Positions 1 to 6,875 of a stretch of DNA of 24,871 nucleotides are shown one piece after another. Each line of letters starts with the position of its first letter. The first letter of the stretch is position 1. The position numbers were made by a program, and so were the translations under genes. This stretch comes from Peptococcaceae bacterium (GTDB taxonomy: Bacteria > Bacillota > Desulfitobacteriia > Desulfitobacteriales > Desulfitobacteriaceae): NCBI GenBank assembly GCA_031289815.1, contig JAITOS010000079.1, positions 1 to 24,871 on the forward strand, written 5' to 3'. The notes under the pieces were generated by a model. It was not told the DNA's origin and did not search any database. It saw only the letters and a program-made list of their open reading frames with translations.

Positions 1-405
1 ATGCCCTTTGAGGAAAAAGGGGAACTGGCGGACTTATGCGATACCTATGGTATCGACCTGATTTCGATGATCGCCCCCACTTCAGAAGAACGCATCGCCA
101 TGATCGCCAAAGAAGCCAAAGGCTTCCTGTATTGCGTCTCTTCGCTCGGCGTTACGGGCGTCCGCTCTGAGATCCACACGGATATCGGACGCATGGTCCG
201 GCAAGCCAAAAGCGCCGCCTCCAGTCCCTGCGCCATCGGCTTCGGTATTTCCACCCCGGAACAGGCGGGGCAAATGGCCGCCTTAGCCGACGGCGTCATC
301 GTGGGCAGCGCCATCGTGAAGCTGGTCGCCCAATACGGAAGGGACAGCGTCGCTCCCGTCAAAGAATATATCCGCTCCCTGAAAAGTGAAATCGTCAAGT
401 GTTAA
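1..405 (+). CDS. trpA: Tryptophan synthase alpha chain, C-terminal part (5'-truncated)
   Basis: This is the last 134 residues of tryptophan synthase alpha subunit, which cleaves indole-3-glycerol phosphate to indole and glyceraldehyde-3-phosphate and passes indole to TrpB. The frame is open from base 1. The first codon is an internal Met in the PFEE stretch that follows the VPD motif of the family, so the true start and about half of the roughly 265-residue protein lie off the left edge. The visible part has the SSLGVTGVR segment and the GFGIST and GVIVGSAIV segments that form the phosphate-binding side of the TIM barrel. It is the only plus-strand gene at this end. Its TAA stop lies 3 bp from the anfO stop on the other strand. 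The rest of a trp operon presumably lies to the left (inference). Confidence 0.95.
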   Translation: MPFEEKGELADLCDTYGIDLISMIAPTSEERIAMIAKEAKGFLYCVSSLGVTGVRSEIHTDIGRMVRQAKSAASSPCAIGFGISTPEQAGQMAALADGVIVGSAIVKLVAQYGRDSVAPVKEYIRSLKSEIVKC

Positions 406-408
406 GAC

Positions 409-1017
409 CTAAGACCGCTCCGCGTAAATCTTAACCTTGACGCAGTCCTTGAACTGTTCCGCGCGGGAGGATAAACCCAAGGGCGGCAGCTCGTCGTCAA
501 ACCATTTAGGGACATGGTCGCAAAGCATCTCTAATACTTCAAAGGAATTTTCTTTGAAAAAAGGAAGCAGGATCTGTTTGGAGCTATAGGAGGTTTTCCC
601 ATTCATCACATCTCTCAGATCCGTATAAAAACAACCGGGCCGCTGTTCCGAGATGGCGACATATTCCAGCGGAATCTTGCGCTCCAGCCGCCGGTGCTGT
701 TCGCATTCCTGAATATCATTCAGAAATTCTTCGGGACGGCCCTCAATTTGCAGCATGGATATCTGACATTCCTCCAAGGCGATATACTGGACCCCCCGGA
801 TCCTGTTGACGACCACAATTTTGCAGTCCGCCAGCCATTCGCACAATTCCTGTAAACATTTTCTCAGCTCGCGCGCACTGCTTTTGTCCTCAATCCTGTA
901 GGGCGCGGAGCGTTGAACCGTCCATTCCCCGTTTTTCCGGGCATAAACCTTAACCACGCCGTCCCGCTCAAAGCCGGACGTTTTTCCCTGTGTATCCACA
1001 AGCACAGCGATTTCCAT
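409..1017 (-). CDS. anfO: Fe-only nitrogenase accessory protein AnfO
   Basis: A 202-residue protein matching the AnfO family by its opening (MEIAVLVD, then a GVVKVY segment), its length and its place downstream of anfK. In Rhodobacter capsulatus AnfO is needed for diazotrophic growth on the iron-only enzyme, but its biochemical role is not established. The middle (VVVNRIRGVQYIALEE, then LQIEG) resembles the cofactor-binding fold of the NifX/NafY type; that is inference. An ATG at 1023 and a longer GTG-type frame exist, but the ATG at 1017 sits 8 nt after GGGAG and gives the family N-terminus, so I chose it. It is the last gene of the anf run, 63 nt after the beta-repeat gene. That gap holds a small GCCGG/CCGGC hairpin. 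No terminator is visible before the convergent trpA. Confidence 0.85.
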   Translation of the reverse strand: MEIAVLVDTQGKTSGFERDGVVKVYARKNGEWTVQRSAPYRIEDKSSARELRKCLQELCEWLADCKIVVVNRIRGVQYIALEECQISMLQIEGRPEEFLNDIQECEQHRRLERKIPLEYVAISEQRPGCFYTDLRDVMNGKTSYSSKQILLPFFKENSFEVLEMLCDHVPKWFDDELPPLGLSSRAEQFKDCVKVKIYAERS

Positions 1018-1043
1018 ACACATTACTCCCTTTCGCTCGCGCC

Positions 1044-1059
1044 GCCGGATGCGGCCGGC
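1044..1059. other. Small intergenic hairpin upstream of anfO
   Basis: A perfect 5-bp stem GCCGG/CCGGC with a 6-nt loop (ATGCGG on the plus strand) lies in the 63-nt gap between the beta-repeat gene and anfO. It has no U-tract, so it is not a standard terminator. The same 5-bp stem occurs between anfK and the PPOX gene at 2640-2656. It may act on mRNA processing or stability (inference), or be chance in GC-rich sequence. Confidence 0.3.
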
Positions 1060-1080
1060 TCCCAACTCCCTTGCGCCCGC

Positions 1081-2037
1081 TTAGATGCAGGCGGAACCGC
1101 AATCGGAACAATCACTGCCGGGGCTGCATTTTTTCTCTGTAAAATTGCCGTCATATAAGCAGAGAAAACCGCACTCCTCCGTGTTGCGGGCCAAGGCCTC
1201 GACCCCATTGTCGATGGTAACGCCGCCGTCCCGAAAGGACAGTGTCACCGGCACCTTGGTCAGTTTATTGGCAAGCCGGTCCAGACGCATATGCTGGTAA
1301 ACAATTTCTCTTTTACCGCTTATCCGGTTGTTCACCACAATATCGCTGTTCGTGCATAAAAAGCTCAGTTTTCCGTTCTCGTCAAAGCGCACGGAATTAA
1401 AGTCCGCGTCTATCCCCACGGCGTGTTGGTCAAAGGCAGTGACCTCCCCGACTGGGGTTTTCAAAACGATCGGCAGGGCCGGTTCCAGGGATTCCAGCCC
1501 GCCATGCTCATACAGCCGGAAGCCGATTCGCACCGGGAGCCTTCCCAGCGGCGTATCGAGTTCAATGACCTCTCCCGGCCACAAAATCAGGCTCCGCAAC
1601 CCACCGCTTTCAAAAAACCGCAAAGCGATGATTCTGGCCGCGAATTGCCCGCAGGGCAGGTCAAAGGAGAATACACGGGTGAGCTGTTTTTCATCCTCCT
1701 CGCTCCAGCCGAAGCCAATCTGCCCGTTGAGCGGGAACAGACTGTCGATCTCCCCGCTCGCAAAAAAGGTGATCAATTCCGCGGGGAAAACGCCGACCGA
1801 CGTTTCCACCTCGGTCTGATCCTCCAGGTAAATACTTTTCAGCGCCCCGCCGGGATGAAAGGACAGCGCCCGCATATCCTTCTCGCGCTTCCCCAGCCCT
1901 TGGTAGCGGGGAATCAGTTTGCCGTATTTGGTCGCAATCTCATTGTACCCGTCCAACTTGCATTCCCTCATCCCGCCATCCTCATAGGCGGTATGGCTGG
2001 TCACGCCCACGAGCGCCTGTTGTTGGCTGACTAGCAT
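1081..2037 (-). CDS. Uncharacterised beta-repeat protein with Cys-rich C-terminal tail, anf-linked
   Basis: A 318-residue protein of unknown function. It is built of degenerate repeats of a strand-turn-strand unit of the form aromatic-x-x-G-G-x-hydrophobic-x-S-L, seen near residues 60-71 (FHPGGALKSIYL), 91-100, 141-152 (FFESGGLRSLIL), 175-184 and 217-227. These alternate with TPxG segments (TPLGRLPV, TPVGEVTA). The pattern recalls MORN/YwqK-like beta-repeat proteins. The tail from about residue 289 carries six cysteines (289, 293, 304, 310, 313, 317) in a CxxxC and a CxxxxxCxxCxxxC arrangement, suggesting a metal or Fe-S site (inference). There is no signal peptide or membrane span. The ATG at 2037 lies 8 nt after GGAGGG; a GTG three codons upstream overlaps that site and is unlikely. 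It follows the PPOX gene and precedes anfO, so a role in Fe-only nitrogenase assembly or protection is plausible but unproven. Confidence 0.75.
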   Translation of the reverse strand: MLVSQQQALVGVTSHTAYEDGGMRECKLDGYNEIATKYGKLIPRYQGLGKREKDMRALSFHPGGALKSIYLEDQTEVETSVGVFPAELITFFASGEIDSLFPLNGQIGFGWSEEDEKQLTRVFSFDLPCGQFAARIIALRFFESGGLRSLILWPGEVIELDTPLGRLPVRIGFRLYEHGGLESLEPALPIVLKTPVGEVTAFDQHAVGIDADFNSVRFDENGKLSFLCTNSDIVVNNRISGKREIVYQHMRLDRLANKLTKVPVTLSFRDGGVTIDNGVEALARNTEECGFLCLYDGNFTEKKCSPGSDCSDCGSACI

Positions 2038-2064
2038 TGTCTTCACCCTCCCCGCTGTATGATG

Positions 2065-2610
2065 TCACCCAGGCGATCCGGACGCTTCGCCGCTGAACAA
2101 ATCCTCCGCCGCCGCGCTGTTTTCCTTCGCCGTCATTGCCAAAGGAACGATCCGGAAAATCGAAACTGCCCGCTGGTCGTGGGAAGAACGATATTTTTCG
2201 ATCAGCGCGCCGGACAGCTTACTCTTATAATGGGCCGGCATATACTTTTCAACAATCGCTTGCAGGGCGGCCGCTCCCTCGTTGACATCCGCGACCCGCT
2301 CGGCTTTCCCGAAAATCATCACGCTCAGATAAGCCGTGTCCGCGTGACAAGGTACCTCGTCCTTCACCGTGCCGTATTCCTCAAACACCGTGAAGGACAC
2401 CGGCGGCTCCTTTAAGAGGATCTCGGTCTTTTTCCCCGAACCCAGGCCGTGAAAATACACCGCACCGCCGCGCCACACATAATTCACCGGAACACAGTAC
2501 GGATACGCACCGCTGCTCATTCCCAGAACGCCTATCCGCATACGCGCGAGAAAATCCTCGATTTTTCCCCGGTCAGCGCAAATCCTCTGGGTATAGCGAA
2601 TCTGTTCCAT
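2065..2610 (-). CDS. Pyridoxamine 5'-phosphate oxidase family (NimA-like) flavoprotein
   Basis: A 181-residue member of the PPOX/split-barrel flavin-binding family, closest in pattern to the NimA-like group. Typical signatures are PYCVPVNYVW (37-46), VYFHG (51-55) and the GSGKK turn (57-61), which normally contribute to FMN binding. These proteins are usually soluble homodimers, and substrates of this subgroup are mostly unknown. The family is commonly about 150-160 residues; the extra length here is a low-complexity Ala/Ser/Gly-rich tail. Its start follows GAGGTGGG at 7 nt. It lies 167 bp after anfK and 27 bp before the beta-repeat gene on the same strand, so it is probably co-transcribed with the nitrogenase. 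Electron transfer or oxygen scavenging for nitrogenase is a reasonable guess only. Nitroimidazole reduction is the alternative suggested by the family name. Confidence 0.8.
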   Translation of the reverse strand: MEQIRYTQRICADRGKIEDFLARMRIGVLGMSSGAYPYCVPVNYVWRGGAVYFHGLGSGKKTEILLKEPPVSFTVFEEYGTVKDEVPCHADTAYLSVMIFGKAERVADVNEGAAALQAIVEKYMPAHYKSKLSGALIEKYRSSHDQRAVSIFRIVPLAMTAKENSAAAEDLFSGEASGSPG

Positions 2611-2639
2611 TCATCATCCCACCTCGTATACTATGATTT

Positions 2640-2656
2640 GCCGGAAGGAAACCGGC
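2640..2656. other. Small intergenic hairpin between anfK and the PPOX gene
   Basis: A perfect GCCGG/CCGGC stem with a 7-nt loop lies about 30 nt upstream of the PPOX start on the minus strand. There is no following U-tract. The same stem sequence recurs upstream of anfO (1044-1059). Together with the decamer repeat next to anfK it may set differential stability of the distal part of the anf message (inference). Confidence 0.3.
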
Positions 2657-2730
2657 GTTCCCGCTTAGTCGCCGCCGAACGCGGTCAGCAATCGCTTCCC
2701 GCTCCGGCTGCGTTAGCGCTTCCTCTATCC

Positions 2731-2780
2731 TCAGCTGTCACCAGCCGTCACTTGTTGTCATCTGTTGTCATTTGTTGTCA
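2731..2780 (-). repeat. Five-copy 10-bp tandem repeat starting at the anfK stop codon
   Basis: Read on the minus strand, five exact-period 10-mers run TGACAACAAA, TGACAACAGA, TGACAACAAG, TGACGGCTGG, TGACAGCTGA. The first TGA is the stop codon of anfK. Copies 1-3 differ only in the last two bases; copies 4 and 5 are degenerate but keep TGAC. Because 10 is not a multiple of 3, the TGA triplets fall in all three reading frames within 23 nt. The array is seen directly. Its origin (replication slippage) and any role (stopping readthrough, unstructured spacer, protein binding) are inference. Confidence 0.85.
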
Positions 2781-4166
2781 CCAGACGTTCAGCACCGGTT
2801 CCCTGTTATGTTTGTGTTCCATATCGGCAAACCAGGTGTTGGCGATATTCTCCGCCAGCAGCATGGCGCCCTCATAGCCGACGACCGGATGACGGTACAT
2901 CCCGGCGCGGTCATAGACAGGGAAGCCAATCCGCACCATCGGTATATTGTAGTCGATGGAGATAAAGCGGCCCTTGGAATGACCCATGATCAGGTCCACC
3001 TCCAAGCCCTCGTTCTTGATCCGGTTTTCCAATTCCCACAGATCCGCGTTCATGACGATTTCCAGCTTATAGTCCAGATTTTCTTCCAATTCTTTGAGCC
3101 GCGGATCGTTCTTGTAAGCGGCGTTATCATCGCCCAACAGCAGCAGCACCGGCTTCATTTCCATATCCAGACAGAACTGCGTGAGAGAGATCACCAAATC
3201 CGGGTTGCCGTAAAGGGCCACCTTTTTATCCGCCAAAAACATATGGGTAACGTCCGTGATCGCGTCCAAGGCAATGCCGCGCTCACGCACCAGCGATTGC
3301 GGAATCGGTTTCCCCGTCGCTTCGCTCAGTTTTTTCAGGAAGGTATCGGTATTGCGGATACCGATCGGCGACGGCCCAATGATCGCGGGAACGTCAAATT
3401 TATCTCGCAGGTATTCCGCCGCCTTGCCACCCTCATAGCGGTTCAGGGCGAAGGTAGCCGCAGCGTTGGCCGTGTCGCTCAGCTCCTGTATGGTGGTTTC
3501 GCCGTGGGACACGTGGTTGCCGCTGGGCATCAGCGGTGAATCGAAGGTTTCAATCTCAAATAACACATTCGCTTCCACCTGCATTTCCGCCAGCAGATGT
3601 TTCAGCGCCCTGACGTCGCCCGGATTGGCCCAACCGGTGATGAGGTTGATTTTGGCGCTCGGCTCCGTCTTTTTGGCAAAATATTTCACAAAATCCCGTA
3701 CCGCGACATCGTAGCCCGTTACCATGCTGCCGACAAAGCTGGGGGTGTGAACCGGGATCAAATGCACCTCGCGGTCCTTGTACTTTTCTTTCAGCAATCC
3801 CGCGTTTAATTTACGGACGACGCCGTCGATATCGTCGCCGATGACTTCGGTGGCGCAGGTGGAGATGATAGGAATGACCTTCACATCCGGATAGCGCATT
3901 AAGAGGACGTCCACCGCCTCCTCCACCCGGTTCAGCGCTCCGAAAACAGCGCCATCTTCGTGCAGAGAGGAAGAAGCCAGCTCAAAACTTTCCTTAAAAT
4001 GCTGTGAAAACAGCAGTCGGACAAACATAACGCACCCTTGGCCGCCATGCACGATCCCGATACATTCCTTAATGCCGATACTGGCATACTGCGCGCCGGC
4101 AGGCTGGCAGGTGAAAATCGGGTTGATGATCCCGGCGCGTTCTCTTTCTGTCAATTCGCAGTACAT
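2778..4166 (-). CDS. anfK: Iron-only nitrogenase beta subunit AnfK
   Basis: The 462-residue beta subunit of the FeFe nitrogenase. With AnfD it forms the heart of the alpha2-beta2-delta2 dinitrogenase that reduces N2 to ammonia with obligate H2 release. The three P-cluster ligands expected on this subunit are present: Cys20 (in IFTCQPAGA), Cys45 (GGQGCVMF) and Cys104 (ISTCATEVIGDD). The length fits AnfK, which lacks the long N-terminal extension of NifK. ATG at 4166 follows AAAGGAGG at a normal distance, and the start lies 14 nt after the anfG stop, so translation is probably coupled. The stop codon is the first unit of a 10-bp tandem repeat. Confidence 0.97.
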   Translation of the reverse strand: MYCELTERERAGIINPIFTCQPAGAQYASIGIKECIGIVHGGQGCVMFVRLLFSQHFKESFELASSSLHEDGAVFGALNRVEEAVDVLLMRYPDVKVIPIISTCATEVIGDDIDGVVRKLNAGLLKEKYKDREVHLIPVHTPSFVGSMVTGYDVAVRDFVKYFAKKTEPSAKINLITGWANPGDVRALKHLLAEMQVEANVLFEIETFDSPLMPSGNHVSHGETTIQELSDTANAAATFALNRYEGGKAAEYLRDKFDVPAIIGPSPIGIRNTDTFLKKLSEATGKPIPQSLVRERGIALDAITDVTHMFLADKKVALYGNPDLVISLTQFCLDMEMKPVLLLLGDDNAAYKNDPRLKELEENLDYKLEIVMNADLWELENRIKNEGLEVDLIMGHSKGRFISIDYNIPMVRIGFPVYDRAGMYRHPVVGYEGAMLLAENIANTWFADMEHKHNREPVLNVW

Positions 4167-4180
4167 AGCTTCTGCCTCCT

Positions 4181-4531
4181 TTAATAAAGCGGATCGGTGA
4201 GTTCGGCGTTAAGCGAGCCGGTAATCAGCAGGAAATCCAACCGTTCTTTTAACTCCCGCATGATCTGCTTGAGATCCTCTTTATCGATTTCTGTGACCCA
4301 GGGAAATTTCTCCTTATAAGCGTTCGCCAGCCAGACGGCGTCCACCCAGTAGCACTTTTCCTCCGGCGTTTCCTTGACTACCGGCTCGTCGCATAAGATT
4401 TGCGTAGTTTTCAGGATGATGTTTTCATTCTGTTTTTCCCGATCCCAAGTACGGGAGTGGAATTGCCACAGACATTTTTTCATAATCACGTCCACCAGTT
4501 GTTCCACTCTCTCCTTTGACGTCTCTTTCAT
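4181..4531 (-). CDS. anfG: Iron-only nitrogenase delta subunit AnfG
   Basis: A 116-residue protein in the position reserved for the delta subunit, between anfD and anfK. The delta subunit exists only in the V- and Fe-dependent nitrogenases and is needed for a functional dinitrogenase, where it packs against AnfD near the cofactor. The sequence is mostly helical and charged, with the aromatic-rich FHSRTWDREKQNE and YWVDAVWLANAYKEKFPW stretches typical of AnfG. ATG at 4531 has a GGGAGGCGGAGG Shine-Dalgarno region, and the gap from anfD is 14 nt. Identity rests on size, context and these segments. A VnfG assignment is unlikely given the AnfD type next door. Confidence 0.93.
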   Translation of the reverse strand: MKETSKERVEQLVDVIMKKCLWQFHSRTWDREKQNENIILKTTQILCDEPVVKETPEEKCYWVDAVWLANAYKEKFPWVTEIDKEDLKQIMRELKERLDFLLITGSLNAELTDPLY

Positions 4532-4545
4532 AGCCTCCGCCTCCC

Positions 4546-6117
4546 TTATACCGCCGGCAATGCGACATTGGCTTTAGGCGGAAATTCGGGATAAACCCGC
4601 TCCTTCAGCCCCTTGAGCAGATCGTAGCCGCCGGTGTATTCCCGCAGTTCCGTGGAATTCTTAATTTCTTCGCTCAAATGGACGTCCGAAAGCATACGCT
4701 GCGTTTCAAAACCCCGATCCACCGGGATTTCGTCCTTGCTGATATCCAAAAGAGACAGCTTGTGAATCGGCGAATAGATCCCGTTGTAGACGTCCCGCGC
4801 GAACCGCACCCAACCCTCAAAGCCCTTCCAGGGGCCATTATGATAAGCGTGCGCGTTCAGATAGGGTACCCGTACTTTCTTCGCCACTTCACCGGGGCGT
4901 TTGCCCGTGAAGATGATATCGGGTTCCAGCATTTCCATCGCCTCCATCCCCTCCAGCTCGTTGGGGTCGTCGATGGCCAGCGCGCCTTCCTCACAGCGGG
5001 AAATTCCCTTTTCCATGTCGCCCTGATGGCCGAATTTCGTGTACACCGAAACGACGTCCACGCCCATTTCCTCATGAATACAGTTCGCCCAGTGCCAGAG
5101 CTTCGAGCCGCCCGGCCACAGACAGACTTTTTTGCCCGCGAGCCGCGCTTTGTACCATTCGAGTTCGGGTTTCCAGCGAGCTGTTTCCTCGTCGATGATC
5201 GCCTGCGCCCGCTCCTCAATGCCGAAGAACATCGCTACTTTTTTCAACGACGACGACAGCGGCTCAAAGCCGAAACCGTCGATATCCAGACGGGGAATGC
5301 CATACCGTACCCGCAGCTCGTTGCAGATATATTCCGCGGAACGCGCGCACTCCAGCACGTTCAGATGGGCGCGGTGCATGGCCCGCAGATCATCGTAGGA
5401 GCCGTTGCCGGTGAAGGTGGAGAGTACCTGAATGCCCATGCGTTTGAAATAATCCTGCATGACCTCCTGGTCGCCCTGAATGTTGTATTCACCCACGTAG
5501 TTAATCATATACTCACTGGTGGTCTCCGGTTCGACCGTGCCGACCTTCTGATTGATCCAGGCGATGTTGATCTTGTGATGACCGCCCGATTGGCTTGGCC
5601 CGCCAAAGCCCGGGGAGTTGCAGACGAAGATGTCCACGTCCGGCATTTCCTTCATGACCTTATTGGCGACGGCGTTGATATCATCGCCGATCAGAGCCGA
5701 GGCGCACGTCTGGTAAATCGTCATTCTCTTGATCGCGGGAAAGGCTTCAAAGGCTTCGATGATGTTCTGCTTGAGCATTTTTTCCGCCCCGAAGATGATA
5801 TGCTTTTCCTTCATGTCGGTGGCGTAGGTATATTTGAGCTGGAAATTATCATTATCGCTCAAATAGCGTTTGGTCTGCCAGGTGTCATAGGTACAGCCCA
5901 CCGGCCCGTGACTCATATGGATCACGTCCTTCATCGGCGTACCGATCACGTGCTTGGCGCCGCAATAAGCGCAGCCGCGCTCGGAAATGGAGCCGGGAAT
6001 CGTGTTCAGATAGCCGAGGGGCAGCGCGTCCGCCAGCGTTTCTCCCGGCCCCTTAATCACGGCGTGCTTTCCTCTTTCGGGAATACATTCACTACATTTA
6101 AACAGATGATAAGGCAT
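4546..6117 (-). CDS. anfD: Iron-only nitrogenase alpha subunit AnfD
   Basis: The 523-residue alpha subunit carrying the FeFe cofactor and half of each P-cluster. Counting residues, the P-cluster ligands are Cys49 (SERGCAYCG), Cys75 (GPVGCTYDTW) and Cys138 (YQTCASALIGDD). The cofactor ligands are Cys257 (VLECARSAEY) and His423 (NAHAYHNGPW). Gln176 and His180, near the active site, are in GPSQSGGHHK. These numbers coincide with those known for AnfD of Rhodobacter and Azotobacter, and the length is right for AnfD rather than NifD. The opening MPYHLFKCSECIPERG is also AnfD-like. ATG at 6117 follows GAAGGAGGGA. It is preceded by nifI2 and followed 14 nt on by anfG. An intact, catalytically competent sequence is expected. 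Confidence 0.98.
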   Translation of the reverse strand: MPYHLFKCSECIPERGKHAVIKGPGETLADALPLGYLNTIPGSISERGCAYCGAKHVIGTPMKDVIHMSHGPVGCTYDTWQTKRYLSDNDNFQLKYTYATDMKEKHIIFGAEKMLKQNIIEAFEAFPAIKRMTIYQTCASALIGDDINAVANKVMKEMPDVDIFVCNSPGFGGPSQSGGHHKINIAWINQKVGTVEPETTSEYMINYVGEYNIQGDQEVMQDYFKRMGIQVLSTFTGNGSYDDLRAMHRAHLNVLECARSAEYICNELRVRYGIPRLDIDGFGFEPLSSSLKKVAMFFGIEERAQAIIDEETARWKPELEWYKARLAGKKVCLWPGGSKLWHWANCIHEEMGVDVVSVYTKFGHQGDMEKGISRCEEGALAIDDPNELEGMEAMEMLEPDIIFTGKRPGEVAKKVRVPYLNAHAYHNGPWKGFEGWVRFARDVYNGIYSPIHKLSLLDISKDEIPVDRGFETQRMLSDVHLSEEIKNSTELREYTGGYDLLKGLKERVYPEFPPKANVALPAV

Positions 6118-6153
6118 ACGTACATTCCCTCCTTCTGTGATCCGTCCGCGGTT

Positions 6154-6525
6154 CTAAAGAATCGCCTTTTCGCCTTCCTCTTTGGTTCGCACCCGAACCG
6201 CGTTTTCCAGCGGACAGATGAATATTTTTCCGTCGCCGATCTGATCGGTCTGATTGATTTTTATGATGCCCTGCACGATCTCATCGACCTTGTCGTCCGG
6301 CGCCACGATCGACAGCTGGCGTTTCGGAACGTATTTCATGCCGGGAGATTTGCTTTGCTCCAAAACACCAGGGCGGGGTATCAGATCCACTTCGCCCACC
6401 AGTCCTTTTTGTTTCCCCCGTCCCAGCACCCGGAACGCCGTAACGCTGGGAAATCCGAGCGTTTCCAGAAAATCCTTGGTAGCGCCTATTTTTTTGGGAC
6501 GAATGATGGCGATAATTTCCTTCAC
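6154..6525 (-). CDS. nifI2: PII-family nitrogenase regulator NifI2
   Basis: A 123-residue GlnB/PII-like protein of the NifI2 type: longer than its neighbour, with an extended T-loop region (about residues 37-70, including LGRGKQK and PGMKYVPKRQ) and the nucleotide-binding GDGKIF motif at 97-102. In methanogens NifI1 and NifI2 form a hetero-oligomer that binds dinitrogenase and blocks it when 2-oxoglutarate is scarce; ATP and 2-oxoglutarate release it. No uridylylation-type T-loop Tyr context as in enteric GlnB is evident. A GTG at 6534 overlaps the AGGAGG site, whereas the GTG at 6525 sits 8 nt after it and gives the PII-like start MKEIIAIIRP, so I used 6525. Its Shine-Dalgarno site overlaps the end of nifI1. 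Confidence 0.93.
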   Translation of the reverse strand: MKEIIAIIRPKKIGATKDFLETLGFPSVTAFRVLGRGKQKGLVGEVDLIPRPGVLEQSKSPGMKYVPKRQLSIVAPDDKVDEIVQGIIKINQTDQIGDGKIFICPLENAVRVRTKEEGEKAIL

Positions 6526-6537
6526 AAAGAACACCTC

Positions 6538-6855
6538 CTATAGTCCGGATTCGCCGGTCCTGACCGTAAACGCTTGTTCGACCGGAAAAACGAAGATCTT
6601 GCCGTCCCCAAAATTGCCGGTATAGGCTTTATACGTGATAATTTTAACAACCTCGTCCACGGCTTCATCTTCTACGACGACCATCAGCATGGTTTTGGGA
6701 AGCTCGTCATAACGAATATCTCCCAACGTGATCCCCATCTGCTTGCCCCGCCCAAAAGCGTTTATTTTGGTCATAGAGCCAAAACCGGCTTCGGAGAGCT
6801 CATCCGCCACCAAATCCGCGTTTTCCGGGCGCAGGATCGCTCTGATCATTTTCAT
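6538..6855 (-). CDS. nifI1: PII-family nitrogenase regulator NifI1
   Basis: A 105-residue GlnB-like protein of the NifI1 type, placed directly after anfH as in the nifH-I1-I2-D order of anaerobes and archaea. It begins MKMIRAILRP, has FGRGKQMG before the T-loop and GDGKIF at 83-88, and is slightly shorter than classical PII (112 residues). It is expected to act with NifI2 as a 2-oxoglutarate/ATP-sensing inhibitor of the dinitrogenase. Whether it is specific for the iron-only enzyme or also controls a Mo enzyme elsewhere cannot be told. The ATG at 6855 has GGGGAG 9 nt upstream; a second ATG two codons on is less likely. Confidence 0.93.
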   Translation of the reverse strand: MKMIRAILRPENADLVADELSEAGFGSMTKINAFGRGKQMGITLGDIRYDELPKTMLMVVVEDEAVDEVVKIITYKAYTGNFGDGKIFVFPVEQAFTVRTGESGL

Positions 6856-6875
6856 AGGTACACACTCCCCTTCTC

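Noticed and set aside
4678..6543. A 621-codon plus-strand open frame opposite anfD and nifI2
   Set aside because: It is the antisense shadow of anfD and nifI2, whose residues and motifs are unambiguous. Its protein is composition-driven with no recognisable domain or Shine-Dalgarno site.
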